Origin: Planctomycetia bacterium
Lineage (GTDB): Bacteria; Planctomycetota; UBA8108; UBA1146
NCBI GenBank assembly: GCA_009937185.1
Contig: JAACCY010000011.1
Span: 1-33,794, forward strand
Direction: 5' to 3'
DNA: 33,794 nt
Shown: positions 23,924-31,389 of the stretch, in pieces
How the letters are laid out: every line of letters begins with the position of its first letter
How positions within the stretch are numbered: position 1 is the stretch's first letter
The notes under the pieces: model-generated
The model's database searches: none
Seen by the model: the letters and a program-made list of their open reading frames with translations, nothing else
Told to the model about the DNA's origin: nothing
Position numbers and translations under genes: made by a program

Positions 23924-24709
23924 CTAGGGCTGAAGAGCTCGGCCTTGGCGACCTTCTTCTGAACAACGAAGGAAAGTTCGCAGATGTACGCCCTCCTCTG
24001 GAAATTCTTCTCGCTGCTCCAGAAGCTGGAATGCTTCCCTGCGAATCATGTTGTTACTGTAAAGTAATCTTTGGGCTTCTTTGATCCAGGCACAAACATT
24101 TTCGTCGAGGCCTGCTCTTTTCATTCCCACGCTATTCACTGCTCGAACACGAGCGGGGTTACCCTCCGTGATCATGAACGGAGGAGCGTCAGTGCTGACC
24201 TTTGTCATACCACCAATAAAAGCGAGACGACCGACCTTCGCGTAGTGATGAACGGCTGCAAGTCCGCCGAATCCTGCTTGATCCTCGACGACGACGTGTC
24301 CCCCTAAGAGAACACCGTTCGCCATGATGACGTCATTACCAACGATGCAGTCATGGGCCACATGAGAACTCGCCAAAATATAACAGCGACTCCCAAGCCG
24401 AGTGGAACCTCCACCTTGGATTGTCCCACGGTTAATTGTGCAGTGCTCACGGAACAGATTGTCAGAGCCGATTTCAAGCCAGGTCTCTTCACCCTGCCAT
24501 TTTTTGTCTTGCGGATCTCCACCGATGACAGATCCCGGATGAATGACATTTCGTTCACCCAGTTTGGTGTTACAGAAAATGGAGGCGTGATGATGAATCA
24601 CACAGTTGTTGCCAACGGTCACATTGGGGCCAATAAAAACCCCCGGGCCGATCTCGACCCCGTCACCTAGTTCTGCACTCGAATCTATGACAGCCGTAGG
24701 ATGTATCAA
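23924..24709 (-). CDS. lpxA: UDP-N-acetylglucosamine O-acyltransferase LpxA
   Basis: The product is a left-handed beta-helix acyltransferase that performs the first step of lipid A synthesis, moving a 3-hydroxyacyl group from ACP to UDP-GlcNAc (or a 3-amino analogue). I place the start at TTG 24709 (261 residues), which has GAGGAG six bases upstream and opens at I-H-P-T-A-V-I; TTG 24736 would add nine residues overlapping lpxC-fabZ. Hexapeptide repeats run to about residue 185. The conserved catalytic-loop segment (A-S-S-H-V-A-H-D-C) is near 115, followed by G-G-H-V and G-G-L-A-A-V-H-H. The C-terminal helical domain is present. Stop is TAG. Confidence 0.94.
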   Translation of the reverse strand: MIHPTAVIDSSAELGDGVEIGPGVFIGPNVTVGNNCVIHHHASIFCNTKLGERNVIHPGSVIGGDPQDKKWQGEETWLEIGSDNLFREHCTINRGTIQGGGSTRLGSRCYILASSHVAHDCIVGNDVIMANGVLLGGHVVVEDQAGFGGLAAVHHYAKVGRLAFIGGMTKVSTDAPPFMITEGNPARVRAVNSVGMKRAGLDENVCAWIKEAQRLLYSNNMIRREAFQLLEQREEFPEEGVHLRTFLRCSEEGRQGRALQP

Positions 24710-24719
24710 TGCGGTCTCC

Positions 24720-26024
24720 TCATTGAGCGTCAACAAGCATGAAGCGAATCGTGGCCTCTGTCACGGGCTTGCCATCTACGGTAGCACGAACCTGCACCTG
24801 TGCAGAGCGTTCTCGGAGTCTTTTGAGCTCCGCCTCAAGGATCAACTGATCACCGGGAATCACAGTTTTTCGAAACTTAACGTCGTCCATTCCCAGAATA
24901 TAGGCCAATCTCGAAGCATCGGCACTTCCACGCAGGAGTAAGACGCCTGAGAGTTGAGCCAAAGCTTCCAACTGAAGAACTCCCGGCATGACAGGTTGTC
25001 CAGGGAAATGCCCTTGGAAGAACTCTTCATTAAAGGTGACGTTTTTTAAGCCGACAGCACGGACGCCGTCTTCCACTTCAAGAACACGGTCGACGAGAAG
25101 GAAAGGGTATCTGTGAGGAAGAAGTTTGTGGATATCTCGGATTTCCAAACCTCGAGGAGATTTGACGAGGATATCTTCCAATTCCATCGCTCGCACATGA
25201 GCTTCAGCAATCTTGCTCGCGAGTTGTGCGTTGAGTCCATGGCCACTTCGGTGGGCGATGATATGCCCTTGGATGGAGCAACGCAGAACGTAGAGGTCTC
25301 CAAGCAAATCCAAAACTTTATGGCGTGCGGGTTCATCAATGAATCGCCCACCTAAAGCTTCACCGCTGTCAGTCACAATCACGGTATTCTCTTCAGTCGC
25401 TCCCTTACCGAGTCCTTGTGCCTTCAATTCTTTGACCTCACGCTCTAGCACGAAAGTGCGAGCGGGAGCGATCTCTTTGGCGTAAAGTTCTTCGGTTATT
25501 TTAAAATCGACAGTTTGGTTAAAGCCTGGATCTCCCGGATATTGAAGTGTGTAAGTCACTCTTAGATCATCACCGGGAAGAGCGACCACACTGGCCATGT
25601 CATCTTCGGCACTCACCGCATTAGCGATCGCGAGAGACCTACCTCGTGACCCTTGCTTTTCAATACCCGTCTCGCCGATAGCCTCTAGGAATTGAAGAGA
25701 ACTGCCGTCAAGTCCAGGTACTTCAGGGCCATCAATTTCGATGATCCCATTTTCAATACCCAGTACATGAAGTACCGAAAGGAGATGTTCACATGTATGA
25801 ACCTCTATGTCGCCGATGCCGAAACTGGTCCTGCGAGGATGACGACGCAGGGTCTCCAGAGTCAGTGGTATACGTGCCTCTGGGCCAATATCAGTCCGCA
25901 CAAAATGGATACCGGAATCCGGCTCGCCGGGCAGCAAGCGCAACTTTGTCTCGACCCCGGAATGAAGCCCAGGCCCGGTGAAAACAGTTTCGTTTCGGAT
26001 CGTTTGTTGTGACAAAGTGGGCAA
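24720..26024 (-). CDS. lpxC-fabZ: Bifunctional LpxC deacetylase / FabZ dehydratase
   Basis: The 434-residue fusion has LpxC at about 1-285 and FabZ at about 292-434. LpxC's zinc ligands are all visible: His80 (H-T-C-E-H), His235 and Asp239 (R-H-K-V-L-D-L-L-G-D), with the general acid His262 (H-R-S-G-H-G). FabZ's catalytic His304 (L-L-P-H-R-Y-P-F) and Glu353 (M-P-G-V-L-Q-L-E-A) are intact. It commits UDP-acyl-GlcN to lipid A and also dehydrates 3-hydroxyacyl-ACP, the shared precursor. The start at TTG 26024 has AGG five bases upstream; TTG 26015 is an alternative. The frame is the same as skp, separated by TAGTAG. Confidence 0.94.
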   Translation of the reverse strand: MPTLSQQTIRNETVFTGPGLHSGVETKLRLLPGEPDSGIHFVRTDIGPEARIPLTLETLRRHPRRTSFGIGDIEVHTCEHLLSVLHVLGIENGIIEIDGPEVPGLDGSSLQFLEAIGETGIEKQGSRGRSLAIANAVSAEDDMASVVALPGDDLRVTYTLQYPGDPGFNQTVDFKITEELYAKEIAPARTFVLEREVKELKAQGLGKGATEENTVIVTDSGEALGGRFIDEPARHKVLDLLGDLYVLRCSIQGHIIAHRSGHGLNAQLASKIAEAHVRAMELEDILVKSPRGLEIRDIHKLLPHRYPFLLVDRVLEVEDGVRAVGLKNVTFNEEFFQGHFPGQPVMPGVLQLEALAQLSGVLLLRGSADASRLAYILGMDDVKFRKTVIPGDQLILEAELKRLRERSAQVQVRATVDGKPVTEATIRFMLVDAQ

Positions 26025-26033
26025 GAATACCTA

Positions 26034-26594
26034 CTACTTTTTTGCGATTCGGTTAATGACGTCCATCGTGATATCTAATTCAGGACGAGCCCAAACGCTC
26101 ACGTAGACTTTAAAGGTTTCTGCTCTCGAGACGTTATTAACGACGACGTCCAGCTCTCTTTCGGTCGCCACCTCTTCGATGGTCGTCCTCACGAGATTCA
26201 CCAGCGCTTCACGACGAGCAGAGAATCTTGTTGCGAATTCTTTTTCTAAGTCTTCTTTTTTCCAAATCAGTTCAGCATTTTTTAAAGCAAATCGTTTCTC
26301 GATGTCACGTCTGCCATTTGAACCCGGCTGCAACTGTTGTGCTTCTGCCTCAAGCTGTTGGAGTTCTGCCTCGATATCACGAAGACTTTTTTCCATACCT
26401 GTTCTGAGAGTGTTGAACTCATCTGTAATTTGTTTTCCCTGGGGGATTTGGTCAAGGACAACTTGAACATCACAAACACCAAGACGGTGATTTTCAGATT
26501 GATACGGAAGACCAAGAACACCGGTTTGAGTTCCTGTCAGCAAGAGAAGTACCAACAGAACCGGCAAGGCGGCTTGGGAGATTGTATTTTTCAT
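26034..26594 (-). CDS. skp: Skp/OmpH-family periplasmic chaperone
   Basis: The ATG at 26594 has AAAAGGAA about seven bases upstream and opens a clear signal peptide (K-N, then a Leu/Val-rich core near residues 8-20, T-G-V-L-G). The 186-residue precursor then has a short beta strand (L-G-V-C-D-V-Q-V-V-L-D), a long coiled-coil rich in Glu, Gln and Lys (about 55-130) and a closing beta strand (L-D-V-V-V-N), the Skp layout. Skp-type proteins hold unfolded outer-membrane proteins, which fits its place before lipid A genes. It ends in tandem stops TAGTAG. Confidence 0.9.
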   Translation of the reverse strand: MKNTISQAALPVLLVLLLLTGTQTGVLGLPYQSENHRLGVCDVQVVLDQIPQGKQITDEFNTLRTGMEKSLRDIEAELQQLEAEAQQLQPGSNGRRDIEKRFALKNAELIWKKEDLEKEFATRFSARREALVNLVRTTIEEVATERELDVVVNNVSRAETFKVYVSVWARPELDITMDVINRIAKK

Positions 26595-26619
26595 GAAAAT
26601 TTCCTTTTCGCTTAAGTAT

Positions 26620-27966
26620 CTAAAATGTGTCACTCGGCAACGGAGGCTCTGCAAATGTCAGAGTTTCTCCTCGGAATGAAAGTTTAAAGCTGCCCACAGA
26701 ACCTTTTCTGTGCTTAGCGATAATCACTTCTGCGAGGCCCTTAGCCTCTTCGCTATCAGGCTTGTAGTACTCTTCCCGGAAAAGCAACATGATCAAGTCA
26801 GCATCCTGTTCGATGGCCCCTGATTCACGCAAGTCTGACATCTGAGGTTTTTTGCTTTCTCGAGATTCGACCGCTCGGGAAAGCTGGGAAATCGTCAATA
26901 CTGGAACCTCTAGCTCTCGCGCCAGTTGTTTCAGTGATCTTGAGATCTGAGAGATTTCCTGCTGGCGATTTTCTGCTCGGCCCCCACCCAATTCCAACAG
27001 CTGCAAATAGTCGATAACGATCAATCCGAGATTGTGCTTTTGGTGCAACAGCCTGGCCCGAGAACGAATCGTAAGGGCATTCAGTCCCGGAGAATCATCG
27101 ATGAAAATCGGCGCTTTACTGAGATCGACCGCTCTGTTGGTCAGTCGTTCCCACTCAGGATCAGTAATCTGATTTTTATAGATATGGTGTGCCGGAACAA
27201 CCGCTGCATTGGACAGCATGTTCGCCGCGATTTGGTCATGACTCATTTCGAGACTGAAAATCGCAACAGGCACTTTGTTTTTTAAAGCGGCATGGAGAGC
27301 AATATTCAGACTAAAAGTGGTTTTACCCATGGAAGGACGACCCGCAACGATCACCAAATCAGTCGGTTGCAAACCACTCGTTTTATCATCTAGATCTTTG
27401 AAGCCCGTCAGTACTCCTGCATTTTCGCCACGCTCTCTGGCGTCAATCAGTTTGAAAACATTTTCCAGAGCTTCATTCATGTGCGTCACATTTTTACGTC
27501 GACTATTGTCTGCAAGTTGAAGGATGAGAGTCGACGCCTCTTCAATAAGGTCGTCGGCAGGTGCCTGACCTTGTTTCGCTCGGGTCTCGACGTCTTGGCA
27601 GACTTCTATGACCGCTCTTCTGCGAGCGGTTTGCTGAACGATCGACCCATATTCCAGAGCATTCGTACTTGTACGAACCTTTTTGCCCAGTTCTTGAACA
27701 AAATCACGTCCACCGGCATTCTCGAGAAGACCATTGCGCTCCATTTGATCAATGAGCAAAACGGGCTCGATGACCCCTTCTTCAGCGAGAAGAAATTGAA
27801 TCTGTTGAAAAATGACCTGATGCCGAGCGAAGTAGAAAAAGTCTGACCGAAATTGATCGACGATGGCTTTACTGGCCATTCCCCCAAACAAGATGGATCC
27901 CAGCAGGAATTCCTCGGCCTCTTTGTTATGCGGTAGATTTGATTCGGCAAAATCTTGAGTGATCAT
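26620..27966 (-). CDS. dnaB: Replicative DNA helicase DnaB
   Basis: The 448-residue product is a full-length DnaB. The N-terminal domain starts P-H-N-K-E-A-E (normally P-x-x-x-E-A-E). Walker A G-R-P-S-M-G-K-T-T is at 209-217, Walker B L-I-V-I-D-Y-L-Q-L near 315, and the Q-E-I-S-x-I-S-R-x-L-K block, S-Q-L-S-R and D-L-R-E-S-G-x-I-E-Q-D-A-D motifs follow. No intein is present. Its ATG is preceded by GGGGA. It follows rplI after a 238-bp gap holding terminators, so it probably has its own promoter, which I could not locate. Confidence 0.97.
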   Translation of the reverse strand: MITQDFAESNLPHNKEAEEFLLGSILFGGMASKAIVDQFRSDFFYFARHQVIFQQIQFLLAEEGVIEPVLLIDQMERNGLLENAGGRDFVQELGKKVRTSTNALEYGSIVQQTARRRAVIEVCQDVETRAKQGQAPADDLIEEASTLILQLADNSRRKNVTHMNEALENVFKLIDARERGENAGVLTGFKDLDDKTSGLQPTDLVIVAGRPSMGKTTFSLNIALHAALKNKVPVAIFSLEMSHDQIAANMLSNAAVVPAHHIYKNQITDPEWERLTNRAVDLSKAPIFIDDSPGLNALTIRSRARLLHQKHNLGLIVIDYLQLLELGGGRAENRQQEISQISRSLKQLARELEVPVLTISQLSRAVESRESKKPQMSDLRESGAIEQDADLIMLLFREEYYKPDSEEAKGLAEVIIAKHRKGSVGSFKLSFRGETLTFAEPPLPSDTF

Positions 27967-28045
27967 TCTGTTTCCCCATCGAACTCTATCTGATTGAATC
28001 CGTCAGAATCGATCTGAGGCTTCTTCCATAAATCAGAGCGAGAAG

Positions 28046-28081
28046 AAGGCCCGGTTTTGCATCTATGCACAACCGGGCCTT
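28046..28081. terminator. GC-rich hairpin, probable bidirectional terminator between rplI and dnaB
   Basis: AAGGCCCGGTT (28046-28056) and AACCGGGCCTT (28071-28081) form a perfect 11-bp stem with a 14-base loop. A short T-run follows on either strand (CCTTTTC on plus, CCTTCTTC on minus). Confidence 0.75.
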
Positions 28082-28088
28082 TTCTACT

Positions 28089-28120
28089 GCCTCTGAAACA
28101 AACTACCGGAGACCAGAGGC
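28089..28120. repeat. Second hairpin in the rplI-dnaB gap
   Basis: GCCTCTG (28089-28095) and CAGAGGC (28114-28120) are perfect 7-bp inverted copies with an 18-base loop. TTTT follows on the plus strand. Function is not clear. Confidence 0.4.
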
Positions 28121-28170
28121 TTTTGAAACCCTGAAAGTCTACGGCCCTAAGCCGCACTACAGGCATATTT

Positions 28171-28197
28171 AAAAAACACGTCGGGTTATCCAGTGTT
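28171..28197 (-). terminator. Weak hairpin with T6 just after rplI
   Basis: On the minus strand AACAC and GTGTT pair around an inner GG/CC, followed by T6. It begins about 8 bases after the rplI TAG and may be the first of two terminators in series. Confidence 0.45.
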
Positions 28198-28204
28198 CAA
28201 CTTC

Positions 28205-28672
28205 CTAAGATTCTGAGTCCCCGTCTTCGTCAGCTTTCACGACCCAGACCTTAATCCCCGTCTCCACCTCAGGGTGGATATTGACAGCAAGATTATAGAT
28301 CCCAAGTTCCTTGATAGGCTTTTCGAGAACGATAGTAGTGGGGTCCACTTCGATGCCGTCCGCAGCCATTTGCTCACAGATATTTGCGGCAGTGACTGAT
28401 CCGAACAGGTGACCTTCTTCTGTCGCACGAGCGATCAATGTGCAAGAAGCACCATTGATGGCTTCAGCCTGAGACTGGAGTCCGGCAAGCCGCTCCACTT
28501 CCTGTGATTCAACACGCTTCTTCTGCGCTTCGATCCACTGAAGATTAGCTCTGCCCAATTCCACTCCCAGTCCCCTGGGAATCAGGAAGTTGCGAGCGTA
28601 TCCCGATTTGACACTGACGACTTCTCCGAGTGATCCCAGATTAGCGACGTCTTTTGTTAGGAATAGTTTCAT
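28205..28672 (-). CDS. rplI: 50S ribosomal protein bL9
   Basis: The 155-residue product has the bL9 N-terminal domain (L-T-K-D-V-A-N-L-G, then V-K-x-G-Y-A-R-N-F-L-I-P-R-G), the long connecting helix (about 45-75) and the C-terminal domain. GGGAG precedes the ATG. It is the last gene of rpsF-ssb-rpsR-rplI. The stop is TAG, followed closely by terminator-like hairpins. Confidence 0.97.
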   Translation of the reverse strand: MKLFLTKDVANLGSLGEVVSVKSGYARNFLIPRGLGVELGRANLQWIEAQKKRVESQEVERLAGLQSQAEAINGASCTLIARATEEGHLFGSVTAANICEQMAADGIEVDPTTIVLEKPIKELGIYNLAVNIHPEVETGIKVWVVKADEDGDSES

Positions 28673-28691
28673 TGTTTTACTCCCTTCCCAA

Positions 28692-28898
28692 TTACTGACC
28701 GTAAGGAATCAAGCCCATGAATCGAGCGCGATGTACTGCACGCTTGATAATGTGCTGCATCTTTGAATTACAACCAATTTGGCGACGGGAGACCATTTTC
28801 CCATTACTGGCAACTAGCCTCTGAAGAAGGTCTACGTCTTTGTAGTCGACGAACTCGCGGTCTGCGACCAACGACTTCTTTTCCTTGCGTCCAAACAT
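28692..28898 (-). CDS. rpsR: 30S ribosomal protein bS18
   Basis: The 68-residue product shows the bS18 core: D-Y-K-D-V-x-L-L-x-R-x-V, G-K-M-V-S-R-R-Q-I-G, and the C-terminal I-K-R-A-V-x-R-A-R-x-M-G-L-I-P-Y. It pairs with bS6 on the ribosome, and the genes lie two apart here. Confidence 0.97.
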   Translation of the reverse strand: MFGRKEKKSLVADREFVDYKDVDLLQRLVASNGKMVSRRQIGCNSKMQHIIKRAVHRARFMGLIPYGQ

Positions 28899-28920
28899 TC
28901 AATTTCTCATTTCAAAATTA

Positions 28921-29382
28921 TTAAAAGGGGACCTCGTCATTGTAGGTCTCACCTTGAGGAAAACTGCTTCCACCGGCAGCGGGAGGTGATTCGTTACCGA
29001 AGGATTGGGATCCTTCACGACTATTTCCGGCGCCACCTGATGCTTGTCCACCGCGGGGCATGAAATTGACCCTGTCGGCAACAACTGTCAGCTTACTGCG
29101 ATTTTTACCTGTTTCCTTGTCTTGCCACTGATCGGTCTTCAGGCGTCCTTCGATCAGTACCCCACTACCCTTACTGAGGTATTGGTTACTAATTTCAGCC
29201 TGGCGTCCCCAAACAGTAACGTCCACAAAGGTGGTTTCTTCCTGGAACTCTGAAGCCCCATCACGTTTATACTTACGATTCGAAGCGATTCCCAGATTAC
29301 AGACAGCTGTACCGCTGGGAATCATTCTCAACTCCGGATCTCGCGTAAGATTGCCGACGATGAATACTTTGTTGAATTCCAT
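28921..29382 (-). CDS. ssb: Single-stranded DNA-binding protein
   Basis: The 153-residue product has an OB fold (M-E-F-N-K-V-F-I-V-G-N-L-T-R-D-P-E at the start; V-W-G-R-Q-A-E near 57), a Gly/Ser/Pro-rich linker (from about 112) and the acidic tip D-E-V-P-F that recruits partner proteins. A strong AAGGAGGG precedes the ATG. Standard place between rpsF and rpsR. Confidence 0.97.
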   Translation of the reverse strand: MEFNKVFIVGNLTRDPELRMIPSGTAVCNLGIASNRKYKRDGASEFQEETTFVDVTVWGRQAEISNQYLSKGSGVLIEGRLKTDQWQDKETGKNRSKLTVVADRVNFMPRGGQASGGAGNSREGSQSFGNESPPAAGGSSFPQGETYNDEVPF

Positions 29383-29396
29383 AAAACCCTCCTTCT

Positions 29397-29981
29397 TTAT
29401 CCTTTTTCTTCTTCACTTTCCGGGGCTGCATCGACAGCCACGGTGTCCGCTTCAGCGGCCTCGGTTTCACCCGTTTCTTCAGCGACAGGCTCTGATACTT
29501 CAGGATCTGACGCTTCGGCTTCTGCTGCAGCAGCTTCAGGCTCATCTTCATTTGCGGATTCCGCTGCGGGAGCTTTTCCTTCTTCAGTATTCTCGCTGGA
29601 AGCGGAGTCACGTTGAGGAGCCGATGAAGGATCCGGCTGCGCGGCACGACGATCAGCGATATCTTTGCGACGCTTCATCTCTTCTTCCAAGAAATCTTCC
29701 TGGACAAAGAGCGATCGCATGATCTTTTCGTTGAGTTGTGCATCGGTTCGCATGCTCACGATACTTTGAGTATCTGCCCGGAAATAAATGAGGAAATAGA
29801 CTCCCCGCTTAGTTCCTTTGATCTCGTATGCCAGTCTTTGCTCTGGCCACTTTTCGCTATATTCAATAGCGCCGCCATGACTCTCGACAATGCCGATCAT
29901 CATGCTTTCAAGTTCTGTCCAACCCTGAGATGCTACAGAAGCATCGATGAGGAATAAGCCCTCATATAATCTTTCGGTCAA
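29397..29981 (-). CDS. rpsF: 30S ribosomal protein bS6 with long acidic C-terminal tail
   Basis: The start is TTG 29981 with AAAGGAG five bases upstream. Residues 1-95 are bS6 (Y-E-G-L-F-L-I-D near 6; the K-R-G-V-Y-F-L-I-Y-F strand near 58). From about residue 105 to 194 the protein is a low-complexity tail rich in Glu, Ala, Ser and Pro. E. coli S6 is 131-135 residues and receives extra C-terminal Glu from RimK; here a long acidic tail is encoded. The region between pth and this gene (29982-30152) holds a leader with a run of seven G but no promoter I would defend. Confidence 0.95.
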   Translation of the reverse strand: MTERLYEGLFLIDASVASQGWTELESMMIGIVESHGGAIEYSEKWPEQRLAYEIKGTKRGVYFLIYFRADTQSIVSMRTDAQLNEKIMRSLFVQEDFLEEEMKRRKDIADRRAAQPDPSSAPQRDSASSENTEEGKAPAAESANEDEPEAAAAEAEASDPEVSEPVAEETGETEAAEADTVAVDAAPESEEEKG

Positions 29982-30152
29982 AGTGATCTCCTTTACAGAT
30001 CTTGATTTGCGAAAAGCCCCCCCGTGACCAACAGGGAATCTATGCTATTTCGCACCCAATTGTTTAGTTTGCTTACTCATATGGACCACAAGTGTGATGC
30101 AGAATCGTAGGCTCATAAAGAAGTTCAACGAGCGTCAACTCGTGAGATTTCT

Positions 30153-30773
30153 TCAAATACCGGGGGTATTCTCCTCCGGAAGCGGCCCATTGTAGCGAAG
30201 ACCTGCATTCTTTACACCCTCAACCGCCCAGCAAAGTGCAGAATCTGCCGCTCTATGAATTGAGCGCTGTTGACGTGCCCATTCAGCCTCTACGGGCTTT
30301 TCTAGAACGAAATCCTCAACAGTTTGCCCCTCGGAAGGTCGACCTATTCCCATTCTGCACCGCGCGAAACGGTCGGAACCGAGATTTTGGATCAGATCTT
30401 CGATGCCTCTGTGGCCTCCTGAAGATCCTCCAGGTCGCATTCGTAGCATTCCTGGATCGAGATCAAGGTCGTCTACAACCACCAATAGATCTTCGATCGT
30501 TGCGTCGATCTTACGGAGATAACCCTTCACCGGAGCCCCGCTGCAATTCATGAACGACATGGGCTTGAGGAGATGGAGCTTGCGCCCCTTCCAACCTGCA
30601 GAGAAGGCTTCAAGGTCTGGCTGCGTAAATGGATCAGTGGCTTTCAGCAGTGCGACAAGATTGTCCACGACCGAGAACCCCAAATTATGGCGTGTATCTA
30701 TATACGAATCTCCCGGATTGCCAAGGCCAACGATGACTCGTGGGCGTGAGCGATCAGGGAGAGATCTTGCCAA
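30153..30773 (-). CDS. pth: Peptidyl-tRNA hydrolase
   Basis: The 206-residue enzyme releases peptides from stalled peptidyl-tRNA. The catalytic set is present: Asn19 (G-L-G-N-P-G), His29 (T-R-H-N-L-G-F), Asn76 (S-F-M-N-C-S-G) and Asp101 (V-V-D-D-L-D-L). The G-S-S-G-G-H-R-G-I tRNA-binding loop is near 117. Translation starts at TTG 30773. It follows rplY by 23 bp, the usual pairing. Confidence 0.96.
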   Translation of the reverse strand: MARSLPDRSRPRVIVGLGNPGDSYIDTRHNLGFSVVDNLVALLKATDPFTQPDLEAFSAGWKGRKLHLLKPMSFMNCSGAPVKGYLRKIDATIEDLLVVVDDLDLDPGMLRMRPGGSSGGHRGIEDLIQNLGSDRFARCRMGIGRPSEGQTVEDFVLEKPVEAEWARQQRSIHRAADSALCWAVEGVKNAGLRYNGPLPEENTPGI

Positions 30774-30796
30774 AACAGAACCAGTTCCGTAAGAGT

Positions 30797-31354
30797 TTAT
30801 CCGCCGCGTCGACCGTGACAGATAATGACCGGAGTACCTTCAGAGAGAAGAAGTTCAACTCCCTCAGGCATGACCAGATCGCGTGCACGAACCGATTCGT
30901 TGGTCCCCATCGATTCGACGTTGATCGTCAGTGAATCGCAAAGGTTTCCAATTTTGCCTCGCACGGGCACATGACGGTAAGCCATATCCATGACTCCACC
31001 CCCTGTTACGCCCTTTGCGATTCCGGAAGTGAGAATCCGCATCGTTGTCGTGATTTCAGCATCGAGCGAAACACGAGCAAGGTCAGCATGGATGGCTTTA
31101 TCACCATAAATATCGTACTGAACTTCTTTGAGAATTCCTGATTCGACCTGTCCCTCAAACTTGATCTCGAAGAATCGATGATGATTCTCCAAAGCTTTAA
31201 AGAACTCACTAGCATTCACTGTGAGATTCAAATTTGGCTTGTCTCCACCGTAAACGTTAACGGGCATATGGCCCTCATCACGCAAACGACGTGTAGAACT
31301 AGATCCGGAACTGGTGGTATCGCGGGAGGATCCCTCCATCACGAACTTATCCAT
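30797..31354 (-). CDS. rplY: 50S ribosomal protein bL25 (CTC form)
   Basis: The 185-residue product is the two-domain CTC/TL5 type: an N-terminal 5S rRNA-binding domain (R-R-L-R-D-E-G-x-M-P-V-N-V-Y-G near residue 23; a Tyr/Asp-rich strand near 78) and a C-terminal beta domain (G-I-A-K-G-V-T-G-G-G-V near 112). CTC forms are often stress-linked. It lies between prs and pth, its usual neighbours. Confidence 0.95.
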   Translation of the reverse strand: MDKFVMEGSSRDTTSSGSSSTRRLRDEGHMPVNVYGGDKPNLNLTVNASEFFKALENHHRFFEIKFEGQVESGILKEVQYDIYGDKAIHADLARVSLDAEITTTMRILTSGIAKGVTGGGVMDMAYRHVPVRGKIGNLCDSLTINVESMGTNESVRARDLVMPEGVELLLSEGTPVIICHGRRGG

Positions 31355-31389
31355 CTTGGGTCACCCTTCGGTTACACACCTAATTGGTA

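Noticed and set aside
27963-28166. A 67-codon minus-strand ORF between rplI and dnaB
   Set aside because: It spans two hairpins including the GC-rich terminator, overlaps the dnaB start and has a composition unlike the neighbours.
29982-30152. An S6:S18-binding leader motif upstream of rpsF
   Set aside because: The region has a G7 run and a possible short stem, but I could not fit the known S6:S18 element with confidence.
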